This document shows positions 53,449 to 62,091 of a stretch of 64,000 nucleotides of DNA, one piece after another; positions within the stretch are counted from its first letter, which is position 1, and the number at the start of each line of letters is the position of its first letter. The notes below the pieces were generated by a model. That model saw only the letters and a list, made by a program, of their open reading frames with translations. It had not been told where the DNA came from and made no database searches. The stretch spans positions 248,001-312,000 of the forward strand of contig NZ_JABBGF010000001.1 of the NCBI RefSeq assembly GCF_012927265.1, read 5' to 3'. The stretch comes from Chryseobacterium cheonjiense. GTDB lineage: Bacteria; Bacteroidota; Bacteroidia; Flavobacteriales; Weeksellaceae. The translations under genes and the position numbers were made by a program.

Positions 53449-54475
53449 AGATAAAATACTTCTTATTACAGGCGGAACAGGATCTTTCGGTACAGCTGTC
53501 CTGAGAAAATTTATTAACACAGATCATTTTAAAGAAATCCGTATTTTTTCTCGTGATGAGAAAAAGCAGGATGATATGAGAAATCAGTTTAAAAATGACA
53601 AACTGAAATTTTATATTGGTGATGTGAGAGACTATAAAAGCATCGAACCTGCAATGAGAGGAGTAAACTATGTTTTTCATGCTGCTGCATTAAAACAGGT
53701 CCCCTCTTGCGAATTCTTTCCCATGCAGGCCGTGAAAACCAATGTTGAAGGAACTCAGAATGTCATTGAGGCGGCTGTTCAGAATCATGTAGAAAAAGTA
53801 ATCTGTTTAAGTACTGATAAAGCTGCATATCCTATTAATGCAATGGGCATTTCAAAAGCAATGATGGAAAAAGTAGCCATTGCAGCCTCCAGAAATCTTG
53901 ACGATACTGTTGTTTGCCTTACAAGATATGGAAATGTAATGGCTTCAAGAGGTTCGGTAATTCCTTTGTTTGTAAAGCAGATTAAAAACGGAGATTCCAT
54001 AACCATTACAGATCCCAATATGACCAGATTCCTGATGTCATTGGAAGAAGCAGTAGACTTAGTATTATTCGCTTTTGAGCACGGAAACCCTGGCGATTTA
54101 TTCGTCAATAAAGCACCGGCCGGAACAATCGGCGATCTGGCTCAGGCTTTGAAAGAAATGTTTAAGGCTGATAATCCTGTAAAAATCATCGGAACAAGAC
54201 ATGGCGAAAAATTATATGAAACGCTCTGTACCCGTGAAGAAATGATTAAGGCAGAAGATATGGGCAATTTTTATAGAATTCCTGCCGACAATAGAGATCT
54301 TAATTATGCTCAATATTTTTCAGAAGGTACAGAAGATATTTCTAAAATTGAAGATTACCATTCTCATAACACACAGCAGCAGGATGTAGAAGGAATGAAA
54401 AAGCTTTTAATGAAACTGCCGCTCATAAGAAAAGAGGTGTTGGGAGAAGACAACATAATGCAATATCCCGATTAA
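53438..54475 (+). CDS. capE: UDP-GlcNAc 4,6-dehydratase/5-epimerase (CapE/FnlA/WbjB-like)
   Basis: 345 residues, extended SDR. NAD loop ITGGTGSFGTAVL (10-22); active-site region CLSTDKAAYPINAMGISK with Met in place of Tyr before GISK, typical of this dehydratase group; RYGNVMASRGSVIPLF is shared with CapE/FnlA. It makes the 4-keto-6-deoxy-L-sugar intermediate at the start of UDP-L-FucNAc synthesis. CapF- and CapG-like genes follow at 54910 and 57241, completing the three-enzyme route. It differs from the membrane-bound WbpM-like enzyme at 30904, so two separate 6-deoxy sugars are expected. Confidence 0.93.
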   Translation: MQIKDKILLITGGTGSFGTAVLRKFINTDHFKEIRIFSRDEKKQDDMRNQFKNDKLKFYIGDVRDYKSIEPAMRGVNYVFHAAALKQVPSCEFFPMQAVKTNVEGTQNVIEAAVQNHVEKVICLSTDKAAYPINAMGISKAMMEKVAIAASRNLDDTVVCLTRYGNVMASRGSVIPLFVKQIKNGDSITITDPNMTRFLMSLEEAVDLVLFAFEHGNPGDLFVNKAPAGTIGDLAQALKEMFKADNPVKIIGTRHGEKLYETLCTREEMIKAEDMGNFYRIPADNRDLNYAQYFSEGTEDISKIEDYHSHNTQQQDVEGMKKLLMKLPLIRKEVLGEDNIMQYPD

Positions 54476-54484
54476 ATATTGTTT

Positions 54485-54910
54485 ATGGAAAGACCAATGA
54501 TTATTAAAGGAAAAAGTTTTGCAGATGACAGAGGAAGTCTTTTTTTTAATAACGATTTCAATGCATCACAAATTAAAAGAATCTACTATATAGAAAATAG
54601 AGATACTCAGTTTATAAGAGGCTGGACCGGTCATAAAATCGAACAAAGATGGTTTTCTGCGGTACAGGGAAGTTTTACCATAAACCTGATTAAAATTGAC
54701 CACTGGGAAAAACCGTCTGAAAATCTGCCGGTTTTAAAGTTTGAATTGAATTCAGAAAATTTAGACATTCTGCATGTTCCTCCGGGATATGCAAGTGCGA
54801 TTCAGTCTCATCATGAAAATTCAAGATTGCTGGTAATGGCAGATTATGCCCTCGGCGAAATTACTGATGATTATCGTTTTCCCATAAACCACTTCGAAAA
54901 TTTAAAATAA
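54485..54910 (+). CDS. Cupin sugar epimerase/isomerase-like protein (WxcM-like)
   Basis: 141 residues from the ATG at 54485 (a TTG at 54479 lies in frame before it). A single RmlC/FdtA-like cupin: FADDRGSLFFNNDF at the start, RGWTGHKIEQRWFSAVQGSF as first cupin motif, and LDILHVPPGYASAIQSH as second. Relatives shift keto groups or epimerise dTDP- or UDP-keto sugars. None of the three known UDP-L-FucNAc steps needs it, yet it is inserted between the CapE- and CapF-like genes. It might tailor the 4-keto intermediate. Its stop overlaps the capF start by one base. Confidence 0.8.
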   Translation: MERPMIIKGKSFADDRGSLFFNNDFNASQIKRIYYIENRDTQFIRGWTGHKIEQRWFSAVQGSFTINLIKIDHWEKPSENLPVLKFELNSENLDILHVPPGYASAIQSHHENSRLLVMADYALGEITDDYRFPINHFENLK

Positions 54911-56028
54911 TGAAGAAAATTGGAATTACCGGCCAGAATGGCTTTGTAGGCTCATATCTATACAATACACTGGGCTTATCCTCGGATAAATATGAAAGAA
55001 TTCCTTTCCAAAGAGATTTTTTCAATAATGAAGAAAAACTGGATGAATTTGTCGGACAATGCGATGTGATCGTACATCTTGCAGCCATGAACAGGAATTC
55101 TGATCCACAAGTTATTTACAATAACAATATTGACCTGGTAAAAAAACTGATTGCATCCTTAGAAAAAACAAATTCAAAAGCACATATTCTATTCTCCTCC
55201 TCTTCTCAGGAAGAGAAAGACAATCTTTACGGAAAATCTAAAAAAGAAGGCCGTGAACTTTTGGCTGACTGGGCAGAAAAATCAGGTGGGAAATTTACAG
55301 GTATGGTGATTCCAAATGTATTCGGACCATTCGGGAAGCCAAATTACAATTCTTTTATTGCAACTTTTTGTTATAAGCTTACAAACCGAGAAAGCCCCGT
55401 TATTGATAACGACGGAGAAGTAAAATTAATCTATGTAGGAGAACTTGTAAAAGAGATCATTAGCCAAATTGAAGCAGAAAAAGATCTGAATTTCTACGAA
55501 GTTCCGCACACTTCTGTATATAAGGTTTCGGAGGTACTGAAGAAATTAGAAAATTATAAACAACTGTATTTTGAAAACGGGGAAATCCCTGTTTTGGAAA
55601 GTACATTTGATCTAAACCTTTTCAATACGTTCCGCTGCTATTTTGATATTAAAAATCATTATCCTGTAAAATTTACGCAGCATACAGATCCTAGAGGAGC
55701 TTTTGTAGAGGTAATAAGGCTTGGAATAGGAGGACAGTGTTCATTTTCAACAACAGTTCCCGGAATCACAAGAGGAAATCATTTTCATACAAGAAAAATA
55801 GAAAGATTTGCCGTTATAAAAGGAAAAGCTTTAATACAGCTGAGAAAAATAGACACAGATGAGGTTCTGGATTTTTATCTTGATGGAACAGAGCCTGCTT
55901 ACGTAGATATGCCGATCTGGTATACGCACAACATTAAAAATATAGGAGAAGAGGAATTATATACAATTTTCTGGATCAATGAACCTTTTAACCCTGAAGA
56001 TGCAGATACTTATTTTTTAAAAGTATAG
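54910..56028 (+). CDS. capF: CapF/FnlB/WbjC-like bifunctional reductase-epimerase
   Basis: 372 residues in two domains. The N-terminal SDR (about 1-240) has ITGQNGFVGSYLY and LYGKSKKEGREL with the Tyr-x3-Lys pair. The C-terminal cupin (about 250-372) has QHTDPRGAFVEVIRLG and GNHFHTRKIERFAVIKG with metal-binding histidines. This architecture is specific to CapF, which epimerises C3 and reduces C4 of the CapE product to give UDP-L-6-deoxy-TalNAc. The gene follows the small cupin gene with a one-base overlap. A polymerase/ligase gene separates it from capG. Confidence 0.93.
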   Translation: MKKIGITGQNGFVGSYLYNTLGLSSDKYERIPFQRDFFNNEEKLDEFVGQCDVIVHLAAMNRNSDPQVIYNNNIDLVKKLIASLEKTNSKAHILFSSSSQEEKDNLYGKSKKEGRELLADWAEKSGGKFTGMVIPNVFGPFGKPNYNSFIATFCYKLTNRESPVIDNDGEVKLIYVGELVKEIISQIEAEKDLNFYEVPHTSVYKVSEVLKKLENYKQLYFENGEIPVLESTFDLNLFNTFRCYFDIKNHYPVKFTQHTDPRGAFVEVIRLGIGGQCSFSTTVPGITRGNHFHTRKIERFAVIKGKALIQLRKIDTDEVLDFYLDGTEPAYVDMPIWYTHNIKNIGEEELYTIFWINEPFNPEDADTYFLKV

Positions 56029-56033
56029 TTTAA

Positions 56034-57284
56034 ATGGAACAAGCAATCCGTCTAAAATATTTGATAACTAGACATCAGGAAATGTATTTCTTGGCGTTTG
56101 CTTTATTTGGCTATATGCTTATTTATATAGATCCTTATGATTCTAAAATATTTCCTCCTTATATTAATGTACTTGTTAGAGGAATTTTGTTTATTTTATC
56201 ACTATATTTTATAATAAAAAATTTTTTAATTCTTAAAAATAGAAAAAATATTGCTTTAGCATTTATATTATTTTTTTTGTTTCACTTTTTTAAATTGTAT
56301 ATAACTTTACCAAGCATTGCATTAGATTCTAATGCTTTTTCTAATCTAAAAAATTCTGTCTATTATTATGGTCTTATTGTAATACCTGTTCCGGTAATAG
56401 CAATTTTAACTTTAAACTACCAGACAATTGACTTTAATAAGTTTTCTCAAACAATATTTTGGTTTCTATTAATTCTTCTAGGAATTAATTTTGTGCATAC
56501 AAATTTTATTTTTGAAGATTATAATAGTAATGGGAGAGGTGGGATATTCAGATCATATTATATTTTTGTAGGTCATTATGGTCTTAGTTTGGTCGTCTTA
56601 TCATTGTATATGTATTTATTTTTAAGACGAAAAGGATATCAATATATACTCGGTATATTAATAGGAGTTTTTCCTATATATGTTTCTGCTGCAAGAAGTC
56701 CCATTTTAGCTTTGTTAATAATTCTTTCCCTTTTTCTAATACTTATTAACAAAAAAAAATATTGGATATGTTTTTTTTGTCTATTATTATTATCTTTAGT
56801 GGTTTTATATTTCATATACAAAAGCAAAATTGGTGAAGACTTAATTTTTTTTAAAAGATTAAATGACGCAATTTTTGAAAATAATGCATCAGGAAGATCT
56901 TTCTATTTGAATCAAGGAATAGATGTATTTATAAAACATCCTTTTTTAGGAGGTAATGCTTTATTTAAAGATGGTATGTACCCGCATAATCTATTTGTAG
57001 AAATTCTTATGTCGACAGGATTATTGGGTATGGCTCTGTTTATAATTTATTTTAAATTTGTAGCAGAAAGCTTTTTTAAAATATTAAAGAATATTTATAA
57101 ATATAAGGAAAGTGGGATATTGATTTTTTTTTTCCTGCAGTATTTTATTTTAGCTCAAACCTCGGGAAGCCTATATTCATCATTTGAATTTTGGTATTTT
57201 GGAGCAGCCGTAATCGGTTTAGGATATATAAATTTTACAAATGAAGAAACTAAAAGTAATAACCGTCGTGGGAACACGGCCTGA
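56034..57284 (+). CDS. O-antigen ligase/polymerase family membrane protein
   Basis: 416 residues with about ten hydrophobic segments. The Wzy_C/WaaL region is in the second half: ASGRSFYLNQGIDVFIKHPFLGG, then MYPHNLFVEILMSTGLLGMALF, with the HN..E..G..G pattern usual for O-antigen ligases and related polymerases. It is very A+T-rich and sits between capF and capG. The last 15 codons overlap the start of capG by 44 bases. The locus has another polymerase-like gene at 45060; one may polymerise the repeat unit and the other ligate it to a lipid or protein. The order cannot be settled by eye. Confidence 0.8.
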   Translation: MEQAIRLKYLITRHQEMYFLAFALFGYMLIYIDPYDSKIFPPYINVLVRGILFILSLYFIIKNFLILKNRKNIALAFILFFLFHFFKLYITLPSIALDSNAFSNLKNSVYYYGLIVIPVPVIAILTLNYQTIDFNKFSQTIFWFLLILLGINFVHTNFIFEDYNSNGRGGIFRSYYIFVGHYGLSLVVLSLYMYLFLRRKGYQYILGILIGVFPIYVSAARSPILALLIILSLFLILINKKKYWICFFCLLLLSLVVLYFIYKSKIGEDLIFFKRLNDAIFENNASGRSFYLNQGIDVFIKHPFLGGNALFKDGMYPHNLFVEILMSTGLLGMALFIIYFKFVAESFFKILKNIYKYKESGILIFFFLQYFILAQTSGSLYSSFEFWYFGAAVIGLGYINFTNEETKSNNRRGNTA

Positions 57285-58377
57285 AATCATCAGATTATCA
57301 AGAGTATTATCAGCTTTAGATGCATCTGAAGCTGTTGAGCATATTATTGTTCATACCGGACAAAACTATGATTATGAACTGAATCAGATCTTTTTTGAAG
57401 ATCTGGGACTTCGTAAACCAGATTATTTTCTGGAAGCAGCAGGTAAAACGGCAACAGAAACCGTAGGAAATATCCTTATCAAAATAGATCCTCTTTTGGA
57501 AGATCTTAAACCGGATGCTTTTTTGGTGTTAGGAGATACCAACTCGTGTCTTTGTGCAATCCCTGCAAAAAAACGGCAGATTCCTATTTTCCATATGGAA
57601 GCGGGAAACAGATGTTTCGACCAGAGGGTTCCTGAAGAAACCAACAGAAAAATTGTAGACCATACGGCAGATATTAACTTAACCTATTCAGATATTGCCA
57701 GAGAATATCTCTTGCGCGAAGGACTTCCTGCTGACAGGATTATCAAAACTGGTTCGCCGATGTTTGAAGTCTTACATCATTATCTTCCGCAAATTGAAAA
57801 ATCCGATGTCCTTAAACGTCTTAATCTTGAAGAAGGAAAATATTTCGTAGTATCATCTCACAGAGAAGAAAATATTAATTCTGAAAAAAATTTTGACGGA
57901 TTAATAGAAAGTCTGAATGCAATCGCTGAAAAGTTTCGTTTACCAATTATTGTTTCTACCCATCCCAGAACAAGAAATATGATTGATAAAATGAACTTTG
58001 AGGTGAGACCGGAAATTCAATTTTTAAAACCTTTAGGTTTTCATGACTATAATGCGTTGCAAATGAAAAGCTATGCGGTTTTATCAGATTCAGGAACAAT
58101 TTCTGAAGAATCTTCAATTCTTAACTTCCGCGCATTGAATATACGCGAAGCTCATGAACGTCCTGAAGCTATGGAAGAAGCATCCGTAATGATGGTAGGG
58201 CTTTCTCCGGACAGAATCTTGCAGGGCCTGACCCAGCTTCAGCAGCAAAAAACAGGCAGGGAAAGAAATTACAGAACGGTAGCAGATTATTCAATGCCGA
58301 ACGTTTCCGAAAAGATGGTAAGAATTATACTAAGTTATACCGATTATATTAACAGGGTTGTCTGGAGTAAAAGCTAA
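57241..58377 (+). CDS. capG: UDP-HexNAc 2-epimerase (CapG/FnlC/WbjD-like)
   Basis: 378 residues of the non-hydrolysing WecB fold. Family marks: VVGTRPEIIRLSRVL, HTGQNYDYELNQIFFEDL, LGDTNSCLCAIPAKK, HMEAGNRCFDQRVPEETNRKIVDH, SSHREENI and LSDSGTISEESSIL. HMEAGNRCFDQRVPEE is the wording of the CapG/FnlC group. It would convert UDP-L-6-deoxy-TalNAc to UDP-L-FucNAc. It is the only 2-epimerase in the window, so if the diamino uronic acid is to be manno-configured this enzyme, or one elsewhere, must do it. Confidence 0.92.
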   Translation: MKKLKVITVVGTRPEIIRLSRVLSALDASEAVEHIIVHTGQNYDYELNQIFFEDLGLRKPDYFLEAAGKTATETVGNILIKIDPLLEDLKPDAFLVLGDTNSCLCAIPAKKRQIPIFHMEAGNRCFDQRVPEETNRKIVDHTADINLTYSDIAREYLLREGLPADRIIKTGSPMFEVLHHYLPQIEKSDVLKRLNLEEGKYFVVSSHREENINSEKNFDGLIESLNAIAEKFRLPIIVSTHPRTRNMIDKMNFEVRPEIQFLKPLGFHDYNALQMKSYAVLSDSGTISEESSILNFRALNIREAHERPEAMEEASVMMVGLSPDRILQGLTQLQQQKTGRERNYRTVADYSMPNVSEKMVRIILSYTDYINRVVWSKS

Positions 58378-59582
58378 TGAGAATTCTTATTGTAACGCAG
58401 TATTTTTACCCGGAAAACTTTAAAAGTAATGACTTGGCCTTTGAGTTGAAAAAAAGAGGCCATGATGTTACCGTGCTCACCGGAATCCCCAATTATCCTG
58501 AAGGTAAAATATTTTCAGGATACGGATATTTCAAAAAAAGAAGACAGATTATTAATGATGTTAAAATTATAAGAGCACTTTTATTGCCTAGAGGAAATGG
58601 CGGCGGTGTTAGGCTATTTATCAACTATTTTAGCTGGGCTTTTTTTGCCTCACTAAAAGCATTAAAGCTATCCTCAAAAAAATATGACGCAGTAATAGTT
58701 CATGAACCTTCACCAATTACCCAGTTTTATCCCGCGCTGGTTGTAAAAAAACTTCAAAAGACACCAATTTATTTCTGGGTAATGGATTTATGGCCGGAAA
58801 GCCTTGAAATTGCCGGCGGTATTAAAAATAAATTCATACTCAATTTCTTCACCAAAATGGTGCGAAATTTTTATAAAGAATCAGAAAAAATATTGATTAC
58901 CTCTAAAGGTTTTAAAAAATCTATTTTACAAAAAGGTAATTTTGAAAATAAAATTCATTATTTTCCCAACTGGGCAGAAGACACCATATCTTCAGGAAAT
59001 ACAGAATTTCCTATTCCTGAACTTCCGGAAGGATTCAGGATTATGTTTGCCGGAAATATAGGCGAAGCTCAGGATATGGATAATATTATGAAGTCAGCTT
59101 TAATGCTTAAAGAAAACAAAGACATTAAGTTTATATTATTGGGAGATGGCAGAAAAATGCCTTTTGTACAGGAATTTATTAAGGAAAATAATCTTGGGCA
59201 AACAGTATATACCTTAGGACGTTATCCTGTAGAAGCTATGGCATCTTTTTTTAATAAGGCTGATATATTATTAGTGAGTCTTAAAGATGATCCTATATTC
59301 AATATTACAGTTCCCGCTAAAGTACAGGCGTACATGAGTTCCGGAAAACCCATTTTGGCTATGCTGAATGGAGAAGGAGCAGAAAATATAGCTGAAGCCG
59401 AATGCGGATTTTCCGTTCCAGCAGGGAATAGTGAAGAATTAGCAGCTAAAATTAAAACAATATCACAAATGAAAAAAGAAGATTTAGCAATTTTAGGAAG
59501 AAATGGAAAACAATTTTATAAGTTGAATTATAAAATGGAACAGTGCATTTCAAATCTTGAAAAAATAATTTCCCAAAAATGA
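58377..59582 (+). CDS. Glycosyltransferase family 4, WbuB-like (probable L-FucNAc transferase)
   Basis: 401 residues, GT-B fold. N-terminal MRILIVTQYFYPENFKSNDLAFELKKRGH (shown in part) and GIPNYPEGKIFSGYG are typical of WbuB. The donor half shows RIMFAGNIGEAQDM, LGDGRKM, YPVEAMASFFNKADILLVSL and PAKVQAYMSSGKPILAMLNGE. WbuB adds L-FucNAc in E. coli O26-type loci and regularly lies beside fnlA-fnlB-fnlC, as here. It overlaps capG by one base. The assignment of donor is inference from position and family. Confidence 0.88.
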   Translation: MRILIVTQYFYPENFKSNDLAFELKKRGHDVTVLTGIPNYPEGKIFSGYGYFKKRRQIINDVKIIRALLLPRGNGGGVRLFINYFSWAFFASLKALKLSSKKYDAVIVHEPSPITQFYPALVVKKLQKTPIYFWVMDLWPESLEIAGGIKNKFILNFFTKMVRNFYKESEKILITSKGFKKSILQKGNFENKIHYFPNWAEDTISSGNTEFPIPELPEGFRIMFAGNIGEAQDMDNIMKSALMLKENKDIKFILLGDGRKMPFVQEFIKENNLGQTVYTLGRYPVEAMASFFNKADILLVSLKDDPIFNITVPAKVQAYMSSGKPILAMLNGEGAENIAEAECGFSVPAGNSEELAAKIKTISQMKKEDLAILGRNGKQFYKLNYKMEQCISNLEKIISQK

Positions 59583-60475
59583 AAACAATTATTACAGGAG
59601 CTTCAGGGTTTGTAGGGCAGAATCTTTCACAATACCTAAAGAATGAAAACTGCGATATTAAGGCAATATCATTGCGTTCAGACTGGACTCTTGACAACGA
59701 TGCAGATGCTGTAATCCATCTGGCCGGTAAAGCACATGATGTCGAAAACAGCTCTGCAGAAGAAGATTATTTCAAAATTAATACAGATCTTACAAAAAAA
59801 GTTTTTGATGAGTTTTTAAATTCGGATATCAAAGATTTTATTTATTTTAGCAGTGTTAAGGCTGTAGCCGATTGTGTTGAGGATATATTGGATGAAAATC
59901 GCTTTGCAGAACCCAAGACTCCTTATGGGAAATCTAAAAGGTTTGCAGAAGAGTATTTACTTACTAAAAAGATTCCTGACACAAAAAGACTTTTTATTAT
60001 TCGCCCTTGCATGATTCATGGCCCCGGAAATAAAGGTAACCTTAATCTTTTATACAAAATTGTCAAAATGGGAATTCCATGGCCATTAGGAGCCTTTGAT
60101 AATAAAAGATCTTTTTTAAATATTGATAATCTTAATTTTTTAATATTACAAATACTTAAAAACAAAAAAATTGAATCTGGAATCTATAATTTTGCAGACG
60201 ATGATTTTTTATCAACCAATGAGCTGATTAAAATTATTGATGAAGTATTAGGCAAAAAAACAAAGCAATTGAATGTATATCCGGATATTATAAATATATT
60301 TTCAAAAGTAGGTGATAAAGTAAAACTTCCTTTAAACTCAGAAAGATTAAAAAAGCTTACAGAAAATTATAAAGTATCAAATAATAAGATAAAATTAGCT
60401 TTGAATATCAGGCAACTTCCCGTTTCCACTAGAGAAGGATTAATAAAAACTATAAAAAGCTTTCAACACAAATGA
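59579..60475 (+). CDS. SDR sugar-nucleotide 4-reductase/epimerase (WbpV-like)
   Basis: 298 residues, extended SDR. NAD loop ITGASGFVGQNLSQY (4-18); catalytic Tyr-Lys in KTPYGKSKRFAEEY; serine region FIYFSSVKAVAD. It is followed with a four-base overlap by the initiating phosphosugar transferase, the same pairing as WbpV-WbpL or WreQ-WreU. It therefore probably reduces the UDP-4-keto-6-deoxy-GlcNAc made by the WbpM-like enzyme to UDP-QuiNAc or UDP-FucNAc. The stereochemistry cannot be read from sequence by eye. Confidence 0.85.
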   Translation: MKTIITGASGFVGQNLSQYLKNENCDIKAISLRSDWTLDNDADAVIHLAGKAHDVENSSAEEDYFKINTDLTKKVFDEFLNSDIKDFIYFSSVKAVADCVEDILDENRFAEPKTPYGKSKRFAEEYLLTKKIPDTKRLFIIRPCMIHGPGNKGNLNLLYKIVKMGIPWPLGAFDNKRSFLNIDNLNFLILQILKNKKIESGIYNFADDDFLSTNELIKIIDEVLGKKTKQLNVYPDIINIFSKVGDKVKLPLNSERLKKLTENYKVSNNKIKLALNIRQLPVSTREGLIKTIKSFQHK

Positions 60476-61449
60476 TAGAATATCTCTTAATTTTCATAAC
60501 CTTGTTCATTTTGATTCAGGCATATTTTGCAGTTGCAGACAAATATAATATTATCGATAAGCCGAATCATCGCAGTGCCCATTCGCAGATCACCCTCAGA
60601 GGAGGGGGAATAATTTTCCCTATTGCCTTTATTATTTTCTCCATATTCAATTATAAGGAGGTAATGGAGACGTATTGGTCTTTCGGACTTGGGTTATTGG
60701 CCATATGTCTCGTAAGTTTTATTGACGATGTCAGGACCTTGTCCGGAAAAATACGAATCACTGTTCACTTCCTGTCGGTAGCACTTTTACTTAATTTCAC
60801 AGGAACATTCAGTGCAATGCCGGTCTGGGTGTGGCCTGCTTTTTTCATCATGATTATCGGTACCCTCAATGCATACAATTTTATGGATGGCATTAATGGG
60901 ATGACAGGAGCTTATACCCTGGTGACCTTATTAACTTTATTCTACATAAACCGTGATATTATCACATTTACACAGGAAAATTTTATCATGTATGCACTTT
61001 TGGCATCTTTAGTATTCCTGTTTTTCAATTTTAGAAAAAAAGCAAAGTGTTTTGCCGGAGATGTGGGAAGTATGGGAATCGGTTTCTGGCTGATCGCATT
61101 GATTACTTTACTAATCATGAAAACGCAGGATTATAGATACATACTTCTTTTTTCAGTATACGGAATGGAGGTTGTACTCACGATCATAGAAAGACTCATG
61201 ATGAAAGAAAATATATTTGAAGCTCACAGAAGGCATCTGTATCAGCTTCTTGCCAATGAGAAAAGAATGTCTCATCTGGTCATAAGCGCGGTTTATGCTT
61301 TAACCCAGCTGGTAATAAATCTTTTTTTAATACACTCAGAACTGCCTGTTTACGCAATTATTCCGATTATATTTATTCCGCTTGGCAGCGTTTATCTCTT
61401 CCTTAAATTAAGATTAAAGAAGAAAGTACAATCATCAGTAATTAAATAA
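60472..61449 (+). CDS. Undecaprenyl-phosphate sugar-1-phosphate transferase (WecA/WbpL family)
   Basis: 325 residues with about ten membrane helices. The cytoplasmic motifs of the MraY/WecA superfamily are complete: HRSAHSQITLRGGGIIFP, FIDDVRTLSGKIRI with the DD pair, NAYNFMDGINGMTG, FAGDVGSMGIGFWL and FEAHRRHLYQLL. It moves a HexNAc-1-phosphate (QuiNAc, FucNAc or GlcNAc) from UDP to undecaprenyl phosphate, starting the repeat unit on the inner face of the membrane. It lies at the end of the locus, next to its likely substrate-making reductase. Confidence 0.93.
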   Translation: MIEYLLIFITLFILIQAYFAVADKYNIIDKPNHRSAHSQITLRGGGIIFPIAFIIFSIFNYKEVMETYWSFGLGLLAICLVSFIDDVRTLSGKIRITVHFLSVALLLNFTGTFSAMPVWVWPAFFIMIIGTLNAYNFMDGINGMTGAYTLVTLLTLFYINRDIITFTQENFIMYALLASLVFLFFNFRKKAKCFAGDVGSMGIGFWLIALITLLIMKTQDYRYILLFSVYGMEVVLTIIERLMMKENIFEAHRRHLYQLLANEKRMSHLVISAVYALTQLVINLFLIHSELPVYAIIPIIFIPLGSVYLFLKLRLKKKVQSSVIK

Positions 61450-61450
61450 T

Positions 61451-61990
61451 ATGAAAATAAAAGAAACGCCTCTAAAGGACTGTTACATCATTGAACCTAC
61501 AATTTTTGAAGATGATAGAGGTTATTTTTTTGAAAAGTACAATGAGAAAAGATTTGAGGAGCTTACCGGATTGAATGGTCATTTTGTACAGGACAATATA
61601 TCCAAATCTTCTTACGGTGTCATCCGTGGAATTCATTTACAAAAAGGAGAGCATGCGCAGGCGAAACTGGTTTCCTGTCTTGAAGGCAGAGTGTGGGATG
61701 TGGCGGTAGATCTGAGAAAAGATTCTCCCACATTCGGAAAATGGTTTGGAATCGAGCTTACGGCAGAAAATAAAACACAGCTGTATGTACCGAGAGGTTT
61801 CGGACATGGATTTTCGGTGTTAAGTGAAACAGCCGTTTTCGCTTATAAATGTGATAACTTTTACGACAAAGAATCTGAAGCTGGAGTACTGTACAGCGAT
61901 TCCTATTTGAATATCGACTGGGGAATTCCAGAGCAGGATGCAGTTTTATCTGAAAAGGATCAAATATTACCAGGCTTTAATAAAGAATAA
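61451..61990 (+). CDS. rfbC: dTDP-4-dehydrorhamnose 3,5-epimerase
   Basis: 179 residues, a full-length RmlC cupin. Family residues are present: FEDDRGYFFEKYN, FVQDNISKSSYGVIRGIHLQKG with the catalytic histidine, GRVWDVAVDLRKDSPTFG and LYVPRGFGHGFSVLS. It makes dTDP-4-keto-L-rhamnose. rfbA, rfbB and rfbD are not in the window, so either they lie elsewhere or this gene is a remnant of a rhamnose set. It starts one base after the initiating transferase gene and is followed by a terminator. Confidence 0.93.
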   Translation: MKIKETPLKDCYIIEPTIFEDDRGYFFEKYNEKRFEELTGLNGHFVQDNISKSSYGVIRGIHLQKGEHAQAKLVSCLEGRVWDVAVDLRKDSPTFGKWFGIELTAENKTQLYVPRGFGHGFSVLSETAVFAYKCDNFYDKESEAGVLYSDSYLNIDWGIPEQDAVLSEKDQILPGFNKE

Positions 61991-62012
61991 AATTAAAAAC
62001 AGCAATATCAGG

Positions 62013-62040
62013 ACCACCGCAACAGGTGGTTTTTATTTTT
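62013..62040 (+). terminator. Terminator at the end of the polysaccharide locus
   Basis: Six-base-pair stem ACCACC/GGTGGT (62013-62018 with 62025-62030) followed by a T-rich run. Confidence 0.75.
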
Positions 62041-62064
62041 TATTCAGGACTCTTCAATATTTTG

Positions 62065-62072
62065 TATCTTTG
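62065..62072 (+). promoter_or_regulatory. -7 element TATCTTTG for rimO
   Basis: Perfect TAnnTTTG, 19 bases upstream of the ATG at 62092. It excludes the longer in-frame start at 62026. Confidence 0.65.
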
Positions 62073-62091
62073 CCAACTCAAAATCAAAAAG

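Noticed and set aside
62026..62091. Longer start of rimO
   Set aside because: The TATCTTTG promoter element lies within this stretch, and relatives start near the ATG at 62092.
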